A DNA stretch of 64,000 nucleotides from the NCBI RefSeq assembly GCF_029784165.1, contig NC_073696.1, forward strand, positions 243,582,892 through 243,646,891. Reading direction: 5' to 3'. The stretch is from Wyeomyia smithii. Taxonomy: Eukaryota; Arthropoda; Insecta; Diptera; Culicidae. The notes under the pieces were generated by a model that was not told the DNA's origin, ran no database searches, and worked only from the letters and a program-made list of their open reading frames with translations. The translations under genes were made by a program, and so were the position numbers. This document shows positions 1-12,766 of the stretch, piece by piece. Position 1 is the stretch's first letter. Every line of letters begins with the position of its first letter.

Positions 1-2427
1 TTATAAACATAGATAAAATAATAAAATAGTCAAAACATAGCACAAAATTCCTGAAACCATGAAATGGCCAGAACAAAAATTAATTCTAATTAAATTGTTA
101 ACCGCTCGAAAAAATCAAATAGAAGATCACACACAAAAAGAATTCAACGATTTACTCAGTATGGCTGAAAACTTCTGTAGAAGCTGGAAAGATAAGAACA
201 TTTAAACAAACTAGAGAAGATTTAAAAAATAGTGAATACACCAAACTTAGTTCAAAATGCATGAAAACGTACTGACTGAAACCGTTTGAAACAGGAAATC
301 AGAAAAAGAATTTATCAGGAAAAGAAGAAAAGGCCAAAACCTACTCTAAACAATTTATTCCAAATTAACCTCAGATAGTTGAAAAATTTGTATATAAGAC
401 ACGACCACAAATTAACATAGAACTACGGCTGTCTTATGTCAATGTATTTCTTGCAATAGGTTTGGGAATTCGATTGATATGTTCCTATGTTACCCTGTTG
501 AATGAAATATAAAAGGAATGGTGTTAAACATTGTGCAGCTCTGATGCTGGAGGGCTTTTCTATCTGTTAGTTGTAATAAAATACTGACAAACTGGAAGTT
601 TTAAAATGATAGGAATTGCTGCCGATATAACAACAGAACGCGAGCCATTCCGCACGTCATGCAAGTGACAATCTGCAATGACAAGAATTTTAACAAAATG
701 GCCGAGTGTGCATGGATGAAAGAGAATCAAAGTGTTCGGATGAAGGCAGATACCAATGAAATAACGACTGGGGAATAATTCTTTTCGAGCTAGCGTTAAC
801 TGGTGGCGGCCATGAGTATGAAATTCGAAATTCTGCTGTGAGCAGGCTTCTGAAAACGACTGTTTTCAGACTGTTGTTCTACCAAGCTGTCGCTAAAGAC
901 AGCCACGAATCCGGTTCAGAAACTTGGCTGTGAGGTCAAACTTTAACCACCTTTTTAAGACGTTAAAAAAATGTGGGATGTAGTGTTGTGAATTTTCTGA
1001 AACGGATCCAGCATTGTTGGCAGAACGGCCCGACCTTTTCTGTTGGAAATCGGATTAGTTTCATATATACCCCTGGTTTGGTTATGCTTAGTATCATCGA
1101 ATATTACACATTTTCAGAGACTTAAAATCACAGTAGCAGTTTGTTAAAATCCATTCATTATGCTTTTCTTAGTATATGGAATAGCATTGAAGAAGGTCGT
1201 TAAATCGCAAATTCATTGCGATATCGCATGAATGCGTCATGGTCAGATTGTGTTCGATATCCGCACTGACATTATAAAATAAACTCCGCCTTGTTTCATG
1301 TTCTTTTATTTCTTTACCTGCGCAAAGATTTGATTTCTTATGTAGGAATACTATGTACGAAAAGTTTATTTTACAACTATTGTTTAACTGGCTCCGTCTT
1401 TATTTCAAATCCCACAGTTTGTCCCAGTTTCGCGATACATTGGTTGGTTACCAGCGAAACCGGACCAATAAAGTTATCACTAACGTTTCAAAAGTATACC
1501 ATCAAATTATTCTCGTGTCGAATGGAAGCAGGTATTAAGAGTGTAACTGTTGCGTGTTGCATATTGCCTAAGTGCGCCTGGCAGAACAATTCTGTTCTTG
1601 CTGACATTAGCTGGTAGTAGCAGCTTATCGTCAAAACAAAACGCAATGAGTGAAACTGAATCAATCGATGGAAATTTCATATCAAATCTGACTATTGACC
1701 AGACATTGTAACTTGCGAATTTGATTTAACGGAATAGCGATGTTATTTTGAACAAATGCAATAGCGACGAATAGTGAGAAAACCCGAAAGATTTTCTCAA
1801 ATACCTACGGAGAGTATAACGCAAATGCCAAAGCAGCGCGACGTAGGTGGTAGAATGAGAGAATCCGAAAAAAGGGACAGACTGCGTTGCGCACTGATTG
1901 TATGTATAAAAATATATATACAAGCAATTTGCGCGAAGAACACTAATTTTTCGTCGACTGTATAACCGTTAACAAGCATATCGTTAAAATAGCAGCGACG
2001 ACAAGCGGCAAAGCAACCAGGTTAAGACTTCCGTGCGTTTGCTGTTGCTTGAAAAGCTTTTGAAGCTCGCTGTGTTCGTAGAAACTAAAGCTGTTACAAA
2101 ATACAGTAGTTCCAAGTAAATTGGTTCAGTCCTCCAGTTGAGTACAAATTACAACCAGCCCTTCTCGAACACGTTCTTGAAGCAATGATCAAAAGGTGAC
2201 GCTAAAAATCTAAAAAGAGAATTGTTTTTCACTGAATGCGATCATATTCTGATTATTGAACTAGTTTGAGTTATGGTAAATGGCTTCTTGTTTTCATTGA
2301 GTTACTAAGTAATGCAGATTGAATCGCTAGATTGATGCAATTGCACTTCTCAGGAAAATCTTTTGATAATTAAGTTAAGAGAATACAAATGATACACCAG
2401 TGGTAGAAAAATATCAACTTTTTCTAT
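1..2427. other. AT-rich non-coding stretch, no confirmed gene
   Basis: I see no convincing gene here. A short ORF at 59-205 (plus strand, 48 codons, ATG start, lysine-rich) looks mildly coding but matches nothing I recognise. About 150-400 bases after it lies promoter-like and polyadenylation-like sequence (TATATAAG near 391, ATATAAAAGG near 508, AATAAA near 577). That order, ORF end then TATA box then polyA signal, would fit the 3' end and LTR of a decayed retroelement, but no second LTR is visible. The ORFs at 1291-1617 and 1774-1965 have atypical composition and overlap open frames on the other strand, so I treat them as chance. Confidence 0.4.
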
Positions 2428-2429
2428 TA

Positions 2430-3796
2430 CAGGTATGTTCCGTTTTGGCAACACGCTCCCCGATTTTCAGTTGCCAAAAATGGAACAGTGCCAAAAACGG
2501 AATATTTTTTTTCTGAGAATTTTTTGCTTTTTTATCATTTTGAATATTGGTAAACAACATTCAAATATTAGTTGGACATGACATTCACCCTAAAGTGTCT
2601 TTATTTTCGTCTCACGAGTGAAAAAGAAAGTGATCACTTAAGGCGCAACGAAGGATAAGTCCCATATATTCTTCTTCTTCTTGTTCTATTACTAAAGAGT
2701 CATTGGGTGTTATTGAATGAAGTGCTCAATTAAGTTTGAGAGAGGTAGCTTTGTGAAAAGAGTTTTGTTATTATTTAACCTCTTCAAGTAATTTATAACC
2801 AAATGAATTAAACAGAAAGTTCCACGGAACAGCGTCCAAATTATGTAGAAAGACAATAACGTGGAAAACAGTGCTGTTTGTTCTTGTAGCATTTTTATCT
2901 TCACAAAATGAAAATCGCTCAAAAAGCCATCACTAATAATTTGATATAAAATTTTGAGTAAAGCTAGTCGATGCTCTTTATCTTGAGAAATATTATTCAC
3001 CAAATAAAATGTGAAGATTTTTTTTTTTTTGTATTTTCGTGAAGATACGCTCCATTTCACATCAATGTTGTTTTTTTTTTCGAAACTGTGGAAATTTGGT
3101 TGTAACAAATATTTTATAGCTTACTTTTTCAATGAAAAATATTTCGAAAAACAGTACTTTCTTTGTCTTGTTCTACATTTTGTTGAGTAAACTATGTTTA
3201 TAAAGTTGGAGACCAAACTTTCATTATTCATATAAACAAGAAGAAAACATGGGAACTATCTTTCATTTACAAAAAAATGCATGCGTTTTTTAAACATTTT
3301 CTCCTTAATCCTCTAGTACCCAGTGCCGCCTTTAGACGGTCTTCAGTTGTACCTCTAAAAAGCCTAAATATGAACTTAAAAATGTTTTCGAAGCTTCATA
3401 GTGATTTTTTCGAAGTCCGTCCAAAAAATAATTTGGGCGCTAGAGGGTTAAAATTGTCTATCTGAAAAACTAGAGATTCAAACTTTAGACCTTTTCAAAT
3501 GATAGTCTGGATGAATTTTCAATAAAAAATATGCAAAGTTTTCTAGTGTAGTTAGGCCTACACACTCACAAATGTTCATCAAATTCTAAGAGAACCTTGC
3601 CAGCCTCTCAGTCGATTAGTTAAAAATGTGTCATATATTGTATGTATTTACACTAGTGGAGAACTATGAGGATCATTTTTGAGTCGCCAATCAGTAAAAG
3701 ATTAGAAAAAAAAATTGTGTTGCCAAAAACGGAACCAAAAGTTGCCAAAATCGAAACGTGCCAAAAACGGAACGTGCCAAAAACGGAACTTACCTG
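2430..3796. mobile_element. TA-flanked TIR transposon, non-autonomous (1.37 kb)
   Basis: The element begins CAGGTATGTTCCGTTTT just after a TA (2428-2429) and ends with the inverted match AAAACGGAACTTACCTG just before a TA (3797-3798), the signature of Tc1/mariner/pogo-type insertion. The motif TGCCAAAAACGGAA is repeated just inside the ends: at least four times on the right (about 3720-3790) and about twice on the left (2440-2505). The interior is AT-rich. It holds a 132-aa minus-strand ORF (2710-3108) with no family features I recognise, and a piggyBac-type MITE (3309-3447). No transposase is evident, so the copy is non-autonomous or decayed. TIRs and TA are seen directly; the pogo-like assignment is inferred by analogy with the element at 43776-47393. 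Confidence 0.75.
3309..3447. mobile_element. piggyBac-type MITE, copy 1
   Basis: A 139-bp element flanked by TTAA on both sides (3305-3308 and 3448-3451). The left end reads TCCTCTAGTACCCAG and the right end GGGCGCTAGAGGG, inverted matches of each other. TTAA duplication with ends in CCC...GGG is the hallmark of piggyBac. The first C of the left end has become T. Copies at 26340-26479 and 40986-41059 share the ends and interior. It is nested inside the TA-flanked element 2430-3796. Confidence 0.8.
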
Positions 3797-4114
3797 TACT
3801 TAATTTTGGGGCGCCAAAAGGTGCTATTGTTTTTCACAATAGCAAAAACACCGGCAAGATTGTTCAATTTTATCGTCGTTTCGGATTGTCATTAGCTGAT
3901 GGTAAATTCTTCCGTTATCTCTGGCAGAAGTCCTTCTGCAGCTACCAAAAACTCTATGACAGCCGCCAGATTAAGCATCAACCAGCCAGAAATTTGAACC
4001 CGGCACGTAATAAACGGTATTACTTTGCTCTGTTTTCGCCACCATCAGCAGCTAGTGTACGGTCTTGGAATGAACTATACATATATCCCAAAGAGTTTTT
4101 CGCGTAAGAAATAC

Positions 4115-4317
4115 ACTAAGGTCGCTTTTTACGCGGTTTTTTTACGCGGCTTTTTTTACGCGGATTCCGGAGTTCACGCGGTTTTTTCCGCGGATTGCGA
4201 AATTAACGCGTTTTTTTACGCGGATTCCGGAATTAACACGTTTTTTTTACGCAGATTCCGGAATGTACGCGGTTTTTCTATGTTGCACGTGTCCCCCGCG
4301 TAAAAATCGACTTTAGT
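4115..4317. mobile_element. Short TIR element with internal ACGCGG tandem units
   Basis: The ends ACTAAGGTCGCTTTTTACG (left) and CGTAAAAATCGACTTTAGT (right) are imperfect inverted repeats. Between them lie about six degenerate copies of a roughly 30-bp unit containing TTTTTTTACGCGGATTCCGG. No coding potential. The target duplication is not clear, so the superfamily is open. Confidence 0.6.
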
Positions 4318-4414
4318 TTAATTCCTGGTTACGCCACTGCATAATACAAGTAGAACAACAAAAGGAAATATTTATTCTATGTTCGTTAATCGCAAATTGC
4401 AATAATTTTTCCGG

Positions 4415-4477
4415 AAAACCCGATTATCTGGAATGATTTTTTTTTTCCATTATCCGGATAATCGAGTCCGACCTGTA
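4415..4477. repeat. Tigger/pogo-like terminal remnant
   Basis: The stretch contains CCGGATAATCGAGTCCG followed by ACCTGTA. Read on the minus strand this gives TACAGGTCGGACTCGATTA, the kind of end seen in pogo/Tigger elements. A shorter inverted partner (GATTATCTGGAATGA) lies at 4420-4434. No full left end is present, so this is a truncated or internally deleted copy. Confidence 0.4.
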
Positions 4478-4782
4478 TAGTAAATATTCTGTCGACCGTG
4501 TTAGGGAAAGCAATCACTAGGCGACCAATCAGAGCTAGCAATCTGCGTTTCAACAAGGCTGGACAATTTTCAAAAGTAAAATAGTTCGAATGATCAAGTG
4601 ATCATGTTGCATTTTTTTGCATTCGGACGGGTGCATAGATGATAGAAGGATGAAAGAAATCGGTTGGAAACTGACTGAATTTTAATCATTCGAAAGTGGA
4701 AAATTTTCGCGATTTCATCGGATTTTCAGTTTGTACCCCTATCCTGGAATGTTGCCGTAGGACGTAATTCTACGTCAAAACT
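4478..4782. repeat. Dispersed repeat family A, copy 1
   Basis: This stretch and 13999-14311 align along most of their length. Shared blocks include ATTCTGTCGA near the start, AATCTGCGTTTCAACAA in the middle, and GACGTARTTCTACGTCAAA at the right end. The right-end motif is itself nearly palindromic. No ORF is conserved between the copies. The family is unassigned. Confidence 0.6.
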
Positions 4783-4802
4783 TTAAAACGTGGGGTGTTG
4801 TA

Positions 4803-5420
4803 TCATGGTCGAAACAGTCCCAAAATGTACCATGATCGGAACAATTTTTCACATGCGCGATTGCTCACTATTAGTTATTTAAAAGTTATTTAAAATTTTT
4901 ACCGGTATCATCAAACAACTGCTTCTAATGATACTCAGAACGTTTTATTGAGATTTCTCTATTAATACAATTAATAAAAAAAAGTTTTAAAAAACTATTT
5001 ATTCTCGAGCACAATTCGCCCTCACGTTTTTAATCATTCCTTAGTTTCAGGTAGTGACAATGGGATCAAATATTAGAAAAATACAGCATAATTTTCTATA
5101 AAATGGTTCTATAACATCTAAATTTTTATGTTTGATCATTTCTTATGCGAAGTATTCGCTTTGAAGTTGGAATTGTTAGTGGAATGCAAATGCCTGTTCT
5201 CTAATATCTCACCGCTTCACTTTGCCTGTGCTTGATATAATGACGAGAGTTTACGTACCAAGGTACAATTTATGGAAAAGTTTTCTTACTTTAGAGTACC
5301 CATTTTAAAATTTAAAAAGAGTTCTAGGCAGATGAACTATCTACCTAAAAAACTATGATTCAAATGGATCTGAAACCAAATGGCTGGTCCGATCATTATA
5401 CATTTTTGTTCCAATCATGA
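4803..5420. mobile_element. TA-flanked TIR element, non-autonomous (0.62 kb)
   Basis: The left end after TA (4801-4802) reads TCATGGTCGAAACAG; the right end before TA (5421-5422) reads CATTTTTGTTCCAATCATGA. They are imperfect inverted repeats. A second copy of the terminal motif sits just inside each end (ACCATGATCGGAAC at about 4829; its complement GTCCGATCATTATAC at about 5387). This repeats the design of 2430-3796, 43776-47393 and 54343-55337. No transposase; interior AT-rich. Confidence 0.6.
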
Positions 5421-5422
5421 TA

Positions 5423-8400
5423 CAATTTCTCGCATTAGATAAAACGATATATTTCATTAAATTTACGTCGGATTTGCTATAAGTTTTTGTAAAAAATGTG
5501 ATCAAAACAGTTTTTGGATCCCATTTTATTATGTTGCTATCGAAATTCGAGATAAAATTCATTGGTTAATAGCACGAACAAATAAATTTGGCGATTATCG
5601 ATTAGCGAATTTTCCGATAATCAAAGTTCACCACTGTAAAGTTGATAAATCCAAATGAAACGTGAATCATTGATCAATACTGAGAACCTCGCATACCCTG
5701 AAAACGCTCTCGAAAAGCTCCCATAAATTTCATCGATGTCACGGGAAAAAGTTCGTCCCATACCCCGTGGCATCAATAATATTCCAAGTAAAACCGTTCC
5801 AAAACTGTTTGAAATATATGCACATAAATCAAGACATGGCGGATTTTACTGTCCAACGGTGCAGTCCCTTATGCTCTCGGGGGCACCCCCGTAAAATCAC
5901 GGTAGCCACTGCGTCACCAGCGCGCGCGCGGTGCAAGGCGCAAAAAAACAGAACACCGAAACTAATACCGTAACACCGACCAGCAGCACATTATTAATTC
6001 ATTAAAACATGACACGAAACTGTCTTTCGCCGTTCCATCCCTCGCAGGCTATAGATTCAGTTCCAGGTTTGGTCGTCTCTAACCCACGCCGATATACCAC
6101 GACATCGCGACGACCAGACCGGTCTCCAAACAACCTGCGAAGGGGAGAACCAATCTCCGCCGGCTACCAACCGTGGCATTAAATGGCCTACCGCCACCTA
6201 CCACTAGTCACATGCCCCCAGAGAATATCACGCTGCATATCGGGCCATCCCCCTTTTCTATCTTTCCATAGCGTCGGTGTAGAGCCCCTTCCTGGCCATG
6301 ATCCTGACGTGTCGCTCGGTCCCAGCCAGCCTGCCGTACGATGCAAAAGTGCATCTAGGGAAAACAACACCGAAGATTCTCCGGAGCAAGTTTTACACCA
6401 TTCGCCTTGCGAGGTGAAATTTGCGGTTTGCTCCAAAAAGTCCATAACGGAACTGGTCTCCGGTGTTGTTGTTCCTCCTAGACAAGGGCAGCAAAACAAG
6501 AGAACGTACACCTAGTCAGGACGGTGTGGGTTTGTTGCTGCTGACCCGTGTGTCGTGTGAGGGGGGACAATTAATCAGATAAGCACTACACATCGGCGCA
6601 GAAAACTAGTGGGAACGATGCATAGAGGATTTGGTAAGAAAGTCAATCAAGACTAACCAGTCATAAAAAATTGAACTCATATATTGATAGAAACAGTTAT
6701 GTTTGGAAAATACTTTGATTTTTGCCCGTTAATTAACAAGAATTCTTCAAAAATTAACGAATTAGCAAGAATAATCAGAATATGTTGAAAAATGTCAGGT
6801 TGCTGAGAAAATACTGGAAATATTACTAATGTAGTTCTGTGAAAGTACTATATCATTTTCAATATCAATATCAATAGTCTAAACTAATTGATCGTTTGGA
6901 AAAAGAATGTTAAAATATGGGATAAGAAGCAAATTGAGACTGAGAAGGAACTCAAATAATAGTAAAAATCAATTTAATGAACAGTGAAGAGTTAGCAGCA
7001 GTTAGGTTAGATTAGGTTAAAAGTAACAAATTTACTCCATCGACAAGCTTTAAAACAAGCCTCCAGCTAAAGATAACTAACAACAACGTAACAAATAAGT
7101 GTTGATTCCAAGTAAACAAAAAAAAACACCCGAATGAACCGGGCTGGAAAAATGCCCATCAAATCAGATATTGCATATGATAGAGCTAATCAAACTCAAT
7201 AAAACTTCCCTTCGCTCTCTGGTAGCCAAAACACGCTACGGAAACCAATCAAAAGTACCACTTAACTTCCGATCGCTTGTGAAGGTCCATTTCCACCCCT
7301 TCGCCGTTTACCACTGCACACCAATCCTTTGAAAAACGAGCACACATTGTATTTTAATTTAACAAATGAAAAAATAAATATTCAAACGAATCCTTTCAAG
7401 CCTTCGCTCCCCATACCGGTCTCGCCAGGGCATGTGTCGCCTTTCGTCCGGCCACCTCCGGCTAGCAGGCCGGTTGCATCCTACATATGTCCTTTGCGGA
7501 TCCGCAAAGAGACCTGAACTGAGCCAGGATGAGACCGTACGGGATAGTAGAGTGCAGTCAGGTATTTTTCACCGGGGACGAGTCATTTGTTCGAAAGCAA
7601 GCTGATATTCGCTCACCCTCCTTAGTGACACACCCTTTCCGAACCGATTGGTGTGATTTGTGTACTATCCTATGCATTTATTCATTGCCGTACCCGGTTA
7701 CCAACCCTGTTGCGTGCGCCACCTACAAACAGATAGTGGTGCCGTTTGTCTCTGCATAACTCGGAAGTCACCGTGCATTTCAACGTTTGGTCCGGTAAAA
7801 AACGTCCCCCGTCCCCAACTCTTTCGGTCCGACCGGCGACGGCGGAGGCTTCGGAATGTTCAATTTGTGATGCGTAAACATATCGACAAAAGCCTTTCAC
7901 ATCGATTGAATGTGTGCGCTTGTTTGCATAAAACTGAGAGGACGGTTTTCTGCTGCGTTCGATTGGATGCTGAAACAACCAGCATGCAGGGACCGAAACT
8001 GTTGATGCTGATGATCCTGTCCACCGAGTGAGGAAGCAAATCTGCTCTCGAGTGCGAGGACCTTTCCAACCACTCAACTAGTCGTTCGTCGTTGTCTTGC
8101 GTCCGGGGGTGCGTAAATTGAATGTGCATTTGAATTTGAATAATGAGCAACAGGGAGTAGCGAGCAGAGCAACGCTTGTCATCTCGTTCGGGCCAGAGGA
8201 TTTGTTTGATTATACCGGTTCGAGTACCAGTCAGCGCGAAAAAGGGTTCCGCGCCCCGGTGGGTTGGGGATTGCAATTTCCGCAATCATACCGATGGTTG
8301 TTTGCTAATTGAAATTGATTCCCGCACCGGCAAAAGCGATTAATCAAATGGATTTGATCACTTTAATGGTGATATTATTGGAGGAAGCACGACAAACTGG

Positions 8401-9394
8401 TTGTTTTTATATGCAATTAGATTTAGTTGGAAATATTCTTGCTTTCGTCATGATCCGTATTTAAACGTCCAGCTTTCGTGCAACGAACAGTAAAGAAACT
8501 TTATACGATAATCACAATAATGAATTTAATGAATTCCGATGATATGATACACATTTCGATGTATTATTAAAGGGATTTAACAGTTAATTACAGTCCGCCG
8601 GTAAAAAGTCTTTAAGCTGGTGCCCACCTTCTGTGGTAGACCTTCCGTAAGCTGGCGCTAAGACCATCGCACGACAGGTTCCTCACGTGAGACGTTCGGG
8701 GCCCCGATTTCGCCAGACTGGACGATGCTGGTTGTGGTTGCGTTTTGTGGAGGAAGACCAAACCTCAAAAGACTAAGCTAATAAAGGCGCGGATTTTTGA
8801 GACCCAGACCAGCCCCTATTGTGTTGCGTCTTTCGCCTTTGTAGGAAGATTGCGTTTTTACGGGATTCTCTCTCGCTGGATGTTGTAATAAGCAATATAC
8901 AGGAGGGGCAAATCATGAGAAAAATATTCGCGTTTTGAATGACCATCTGCGTTTGCATTCGAGGATTCTTGGCGGCATAATTAAAGGCTCCATCAGCTCG
9001 ATTTTGGAGTTGTTTCGAAGGTAGCTATTTTCGGTAGCTTCTTCTCGGGTAGCGCCAGACAGTTGCCAGAGGACACTGAATGTCTCGGTGAAACGTGGCT
9101 TTCTGTCGGCAAAGCGCCCAGTGCTGGCGTTAATTTCCAGCGGCTCACTTTTGATGGTACGTTCTCTTCAACTATTTTTATTGGCTAATGATGAGTATTT
9201 GCGGGATTGCCGCAATTCGGTAGCCCCAGGATGGATTGGCTTTCTAAATGCCGCATTCCGATTTGACAGTGAACTTTACTGCTGTATTGGGATTTGTTGC
9301 TACCTTTATTTTTTAGTAATTAACCGTCCGTTTACTTAGTTTATGTGTCTAAAGACTAACAATAAGAGTACGTTGATAGAGATTAGTTCTTACC
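5423..9394. other. Gene-less stretch with GC-richer islands
   Basis: No gene is supported. The sub-regions 5850-6540, 7380-8330 and 8600-9330 are distinctly GC-richer than their surroundings and do not repeat elsewhere in the window. They contain long overlapping open frames on both strands (for example 6183-6515 plus and 6188-6511 minus), as expected by chance in GC-rich DNA. None shows a recognisable domain or consistent splice sites. They could be regulatory or untranslated sequence of a nearby gene. A short alternating CG run is present near 5921-5930. Confidence 0.5.
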
Positions 9395-9405
9395 ACGAAA
9401 TATTT

Positions 9406-12400
9406 TTAAATATTTAAATTTAGGCATCAAATGGTGAGTTGACAACCTGGAAGGAGCGTCAAACATAGCTTCGGCCCTCACAAGTTCCTATCTCACACCT
9501 CCACGAGTCATATGATTACACTAGACTGCCGGTTGAAACATGGATACAACTGGTTGGTGTTGCCTGGGCAATGTTGTCATCCGACAATAGCTAAGTGAGA
9601 AGGTGCGACGCAATCATTGGCGCGTTAACCACATTCCGGCGGCGGAGGTCTGTCTACCAAGATGGTGCGGCTCAAAACAGCGTCTGATCTTCATGTTAGG
9701 AGCGGCTGATCAACGTCCTGGTGGCAGCGTGGGACCCTAAACAGAGCTGACACGATGGTCCCCCGGCGAGACAGGGGGTTGGGGAAGGCCCAACGAGCCG
9801 CCCCGGAAAACAACATGTTACAAACAACGTAAGAGATAATACGGATCGGAACAATCGGCATGGACCGAGGCAACGAAATAAGGACTACGATTGGAAACTT
9901 GGGACATGGAACTGCAAATCGCTCTGCTTTCCAGGATGCGACAGGATAATTTATGACGAGCTACATCCACGCAACTTCGAAGTCGTAGCGCTGCAGGAAC
10001 TTTATTGGACAGGACAGAAGGTATGGAAAAGCGGGCACCGGGCGGCTACTTTCTACCAGAGTTGTGGTACCACCAGCGAGCTGGGAACCGGCTTCATAGT
10101 ACTGGGTAAGATGCGCCAGCGCGTGATGGGGTGGCAGCCGATCAACGCAAGGATGTGCAAGTTGAGAATAAAGGGCCGGTTCTTCAACTACAGCATCATC
10201 AACGTGCACTGCCCACATGAAGGAAGACCCGACGACGAGAAGAAAGCGTTCTACGCGCAGCTGGAGCAGGTCTACGATAGCTGCCCGCGACGGGACGTGA
10301 AAATCGTTATTGGGGACTTGAATGCTAAGGTAGGACGGGAGGCAATGTACAGACCGGTAATCGGACCAGATAGCCTGCATGCCGTGTCTAATGATAACGG
10401 CCATCGGTGCGTAAACTTTGCGGCCTCCCGTGGTATGGTAGTCCGAAGTACCTTCTTTCCCCGCAAAGATATCCACAAATCCACCTGGAGATCACCCGAC
10501 CAACAGCCAGAGAACCAAATCGACCACGTTTTAATCGACGGCAGGTTTTTCTCCGACATCATCAACGTTCGCACCTACCGCAGTGCGAATATAGATTCGG
10601 ACCACTACCTAGTAGCTGTGTGAATGCGCTCAAAACTATCGACGGTGTATAACACCCGCCGAAGTCGAACGCCGCGACCAAATATTGAGCAGCTGCGGGA
10701 CGCCGAGGCTGCTCAGGAATACGCGCAGCAGCTGGAGGCAGTGCTACCTACGGAAGAGCAGCTTGGCGCAGCTACCCTTGAAAATGGCTGAAGGAGCATC
10801 CGATCCGCCATAGGTAACACTGCAGTAGCGCTACTAGGAACAAGGGCCCCGAATCATAGAAATGACTGGTTTGACGGCGAATGCAAACGGTTAGTCGAGG
10901 AGAAGAATGCAGCACGGGCGAGAATGCTGCAACACCGTACGAGAGCGAACGTGGAACGATACCGACAGGCACGGAACAGCCAAAACTCAGTCCTCCGTAG
11001 GAAAAAGCGCCAGCTCGAGGACCGAGACCGCGTAGCGATGGAAGAGCTGTACCAAGCTAACGACACTCGGAAGTTCTACGAGAAGCTGAACAGCTCCCGC
11101 AAAGGCTTTGTACCGCAAGCCGATATGTGCAGGAGCTTGGACGGCAACCTCCTAACAGACGAGTGTGAGGTGATCGAGAGGTGGAGGCAGCACTTCGACG
11201 AGCATCTAAACGGCGATGCAGTAGAGCGCGAGGACGGTAGGGCAATTGATCTTGGTGCACAAGCAGAAGACATCAGAATTCCAGCCCCCGATCTTCTGGA
11301 GGTGGAGGAGGAAATTGGTCGGCTGAAAAACAATAAAGCTGCTGGAGTGGACCAACTTCCCAGCGAGCTATTGAAATAAGGTGGAGAAACACTGGCTAGA
11401 GCCGTGCACTGGGTCATTGTCAAGGTTTGGGAGGAACAACGAGTACCGGAGGAGTGGATGGAGGGTATTGTGTGTGCCATCTACAAAAAGGGCGACAAAC
11501 TGGAGTGCTGCAATTACCGGAAAATCACTCTGTTGAACGCCGCCTACAAGGTACTCTCCCAAATATTTTGCCGTCGACTATCACCATTTGCGAAGCAGTT
11601 CGTGGGGCACTACCAGGCGGGATTTATGGGTGCCCGCGCCACCACGGATCAGATATTCGCGGTTTGGCAGGTTATGCAGAAATGCCGCGAATATAACGTG
11701 CCCACACATCATTTGTTCATCGATTTTAAATCGGCGTACGACACAATCGATCGGGACAAGCTATGGCAAATATGCACGACTACGGATTTCCGGACAAACT
11801 GACGCGGTTGGTCAAAGCGACGATGGATCGAGTGATGTGTGTAGTTCAAGTTTCGGGGGCACTCTCGAGCCCCTTCGAAACCCGAAGAGGTCTAAGGCAA
11901 GGTGATGGGCTCGGTTCAACTGTTTGGTTTCGCCGACGATATTGACATTGTGGCTCGGACCTTTGTGAAGATGGCGGATACGTACATCGGACTAAAGGCT
12001 GAAGCCAAACGGATTGGACTGGTCGTCAATGCATCGAAGACGAAGTACATTAAAGGAAGGGGTTCACGAGAGGACAGTGCTAACCTCCCACCTCGAGTTC
12101 AAATTGGTAGTGATGAAATCGAGGTGGTTGATGAGTTCGTGTATCTGGGTTCACTGGTAACTGCCGACAACGATACCAGTAGAGAAATTCAACGGCGCAT
12201 TATGGCAGGAAATCGTGCATACTTTGGTCTCCAGAGGACGCTCCGATCGAGTAGAATTCGTCGCCGCACCAAGTTATCCATCTACAAGACGCTGATCAGA
12301 CCGGTAGTCCTCTACGGGCATGAGACATGGACTATGCTTGTGGAGGACCAACGCGCCCTTGCGGTCTTCGAGCGGCAGGTGTTGCGTACCATCTTCGGTG

Positions 12401-12755
12401 GACTGCAGATGTAAAACGGAGTGTGGAGAAGGCGAATGAACCACGAACTGCAGGAGCTGCTTGGGGAGCCATCTATCGTTCACACCGCTAAGATAGGCAG
12501 GTTGCGGTGGGCTGGGCATGTTGTAAGGATGTCAGACGACAGCCCGGTAAAGATGGTTCTTGAAACCAATCCGTCAGGGACGAGACGGAGAGGTGCACAG
12601 CGGGCAAGGTGGATCGATCAGGTGGAAGACGACCTGCGGACCCTACGCAGACTGCAGAGCTGGCGAACTGCAGCCATGGACCGAGTGGAATGGAGACGAC
12701 TCTTACGTACAGCAAAGGCCACACCACGGCTTGGGACTGTTTGGTAAGGTAAGGT
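9406..12755 (+). mobile_element. RTE-like LINE, nearly full length, broken
   Basis: This non-LTR retrotransposon of about 3.35 kb lies between perfect 11-bp direct repeats ACGAAATATTT (9395-9405 and 12756-12766), interpreted as the target site duplication. It has a 5' untranslated part (about 9406-9859), one long ORF with an AP-endonuclease and a reverse transcriptase, no visible RNase H domain, and a 3' end of short GGTAA repeats (about 12743-12755) instead of a poly-A tail. The length, single ORF and short-repeat 3' end match the RTE clade. The clade call is from domain layout only; a phylogeny of the RT domain would settle it. Confidence 0.85.
9860..12747 (+). pseudogene. LINE ORF2: AP-endonuclease + reverse transcriptase, disrupted
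   Basis: The ORF nicks target DNA and copies the element RNA. Endonuclease motifs: VALQELYW (catalytic Glu, about 9990), GTGFIVLG, VIGDLNAKVG (about 10310) and SDHYLVAV (about 10598-10620). The RT follows a charged linker, with LKNNKAAGVDQLPSELLK (about 11324), YKKGD..NYR, FIDFKSAYD (about 11718) and the catalytic FADDIDIV (about 11931). The C-terminus has the usual RLRWAGHVVRM and RARWIDQVEDDLR blocks. Lesions: a one-base loss near 9903; stops at about 10621, 10789, 11377 and 12412; a frameshift near 11765; and a deletion of roughly 40 codons between RQGDG and the FADD motif (about 11900-11920). The copy cannot make an active protein. The start is placed at the ATG at 9860 by fit to the family. 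Confidence 0.85.
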
Positions 12756-12766
12756 ACGAAATATTT

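Noticed and set aside
4120..4275. CRISPR-like array of ACGCGG units
   Set aside because: Units are degenerate, spacers are not unique, and the stretch is enclosed by TIRs in a eukaryotic context; it is a repetitive MITE interior.
6183..6515. 110-aa ORF on plus and 107-aa ORF on minus over the same DNA
   Set aside because: Both are open because the DNA is GC-rich; neither has a domain, and both cannot be trusted.
7682..8285. Overlapping minus-strand ORFs of 131 and 141 aa
   Set aside because: Different frames of one GC-rich stretch, no splice support, no recognisable domain.
10272..11480. Minus-strand ORFs inside the LINE (for example 10272-10574, 11076-11480)
   Set aside because: Shadows of the real plus-strand endonuclease/RT frame.
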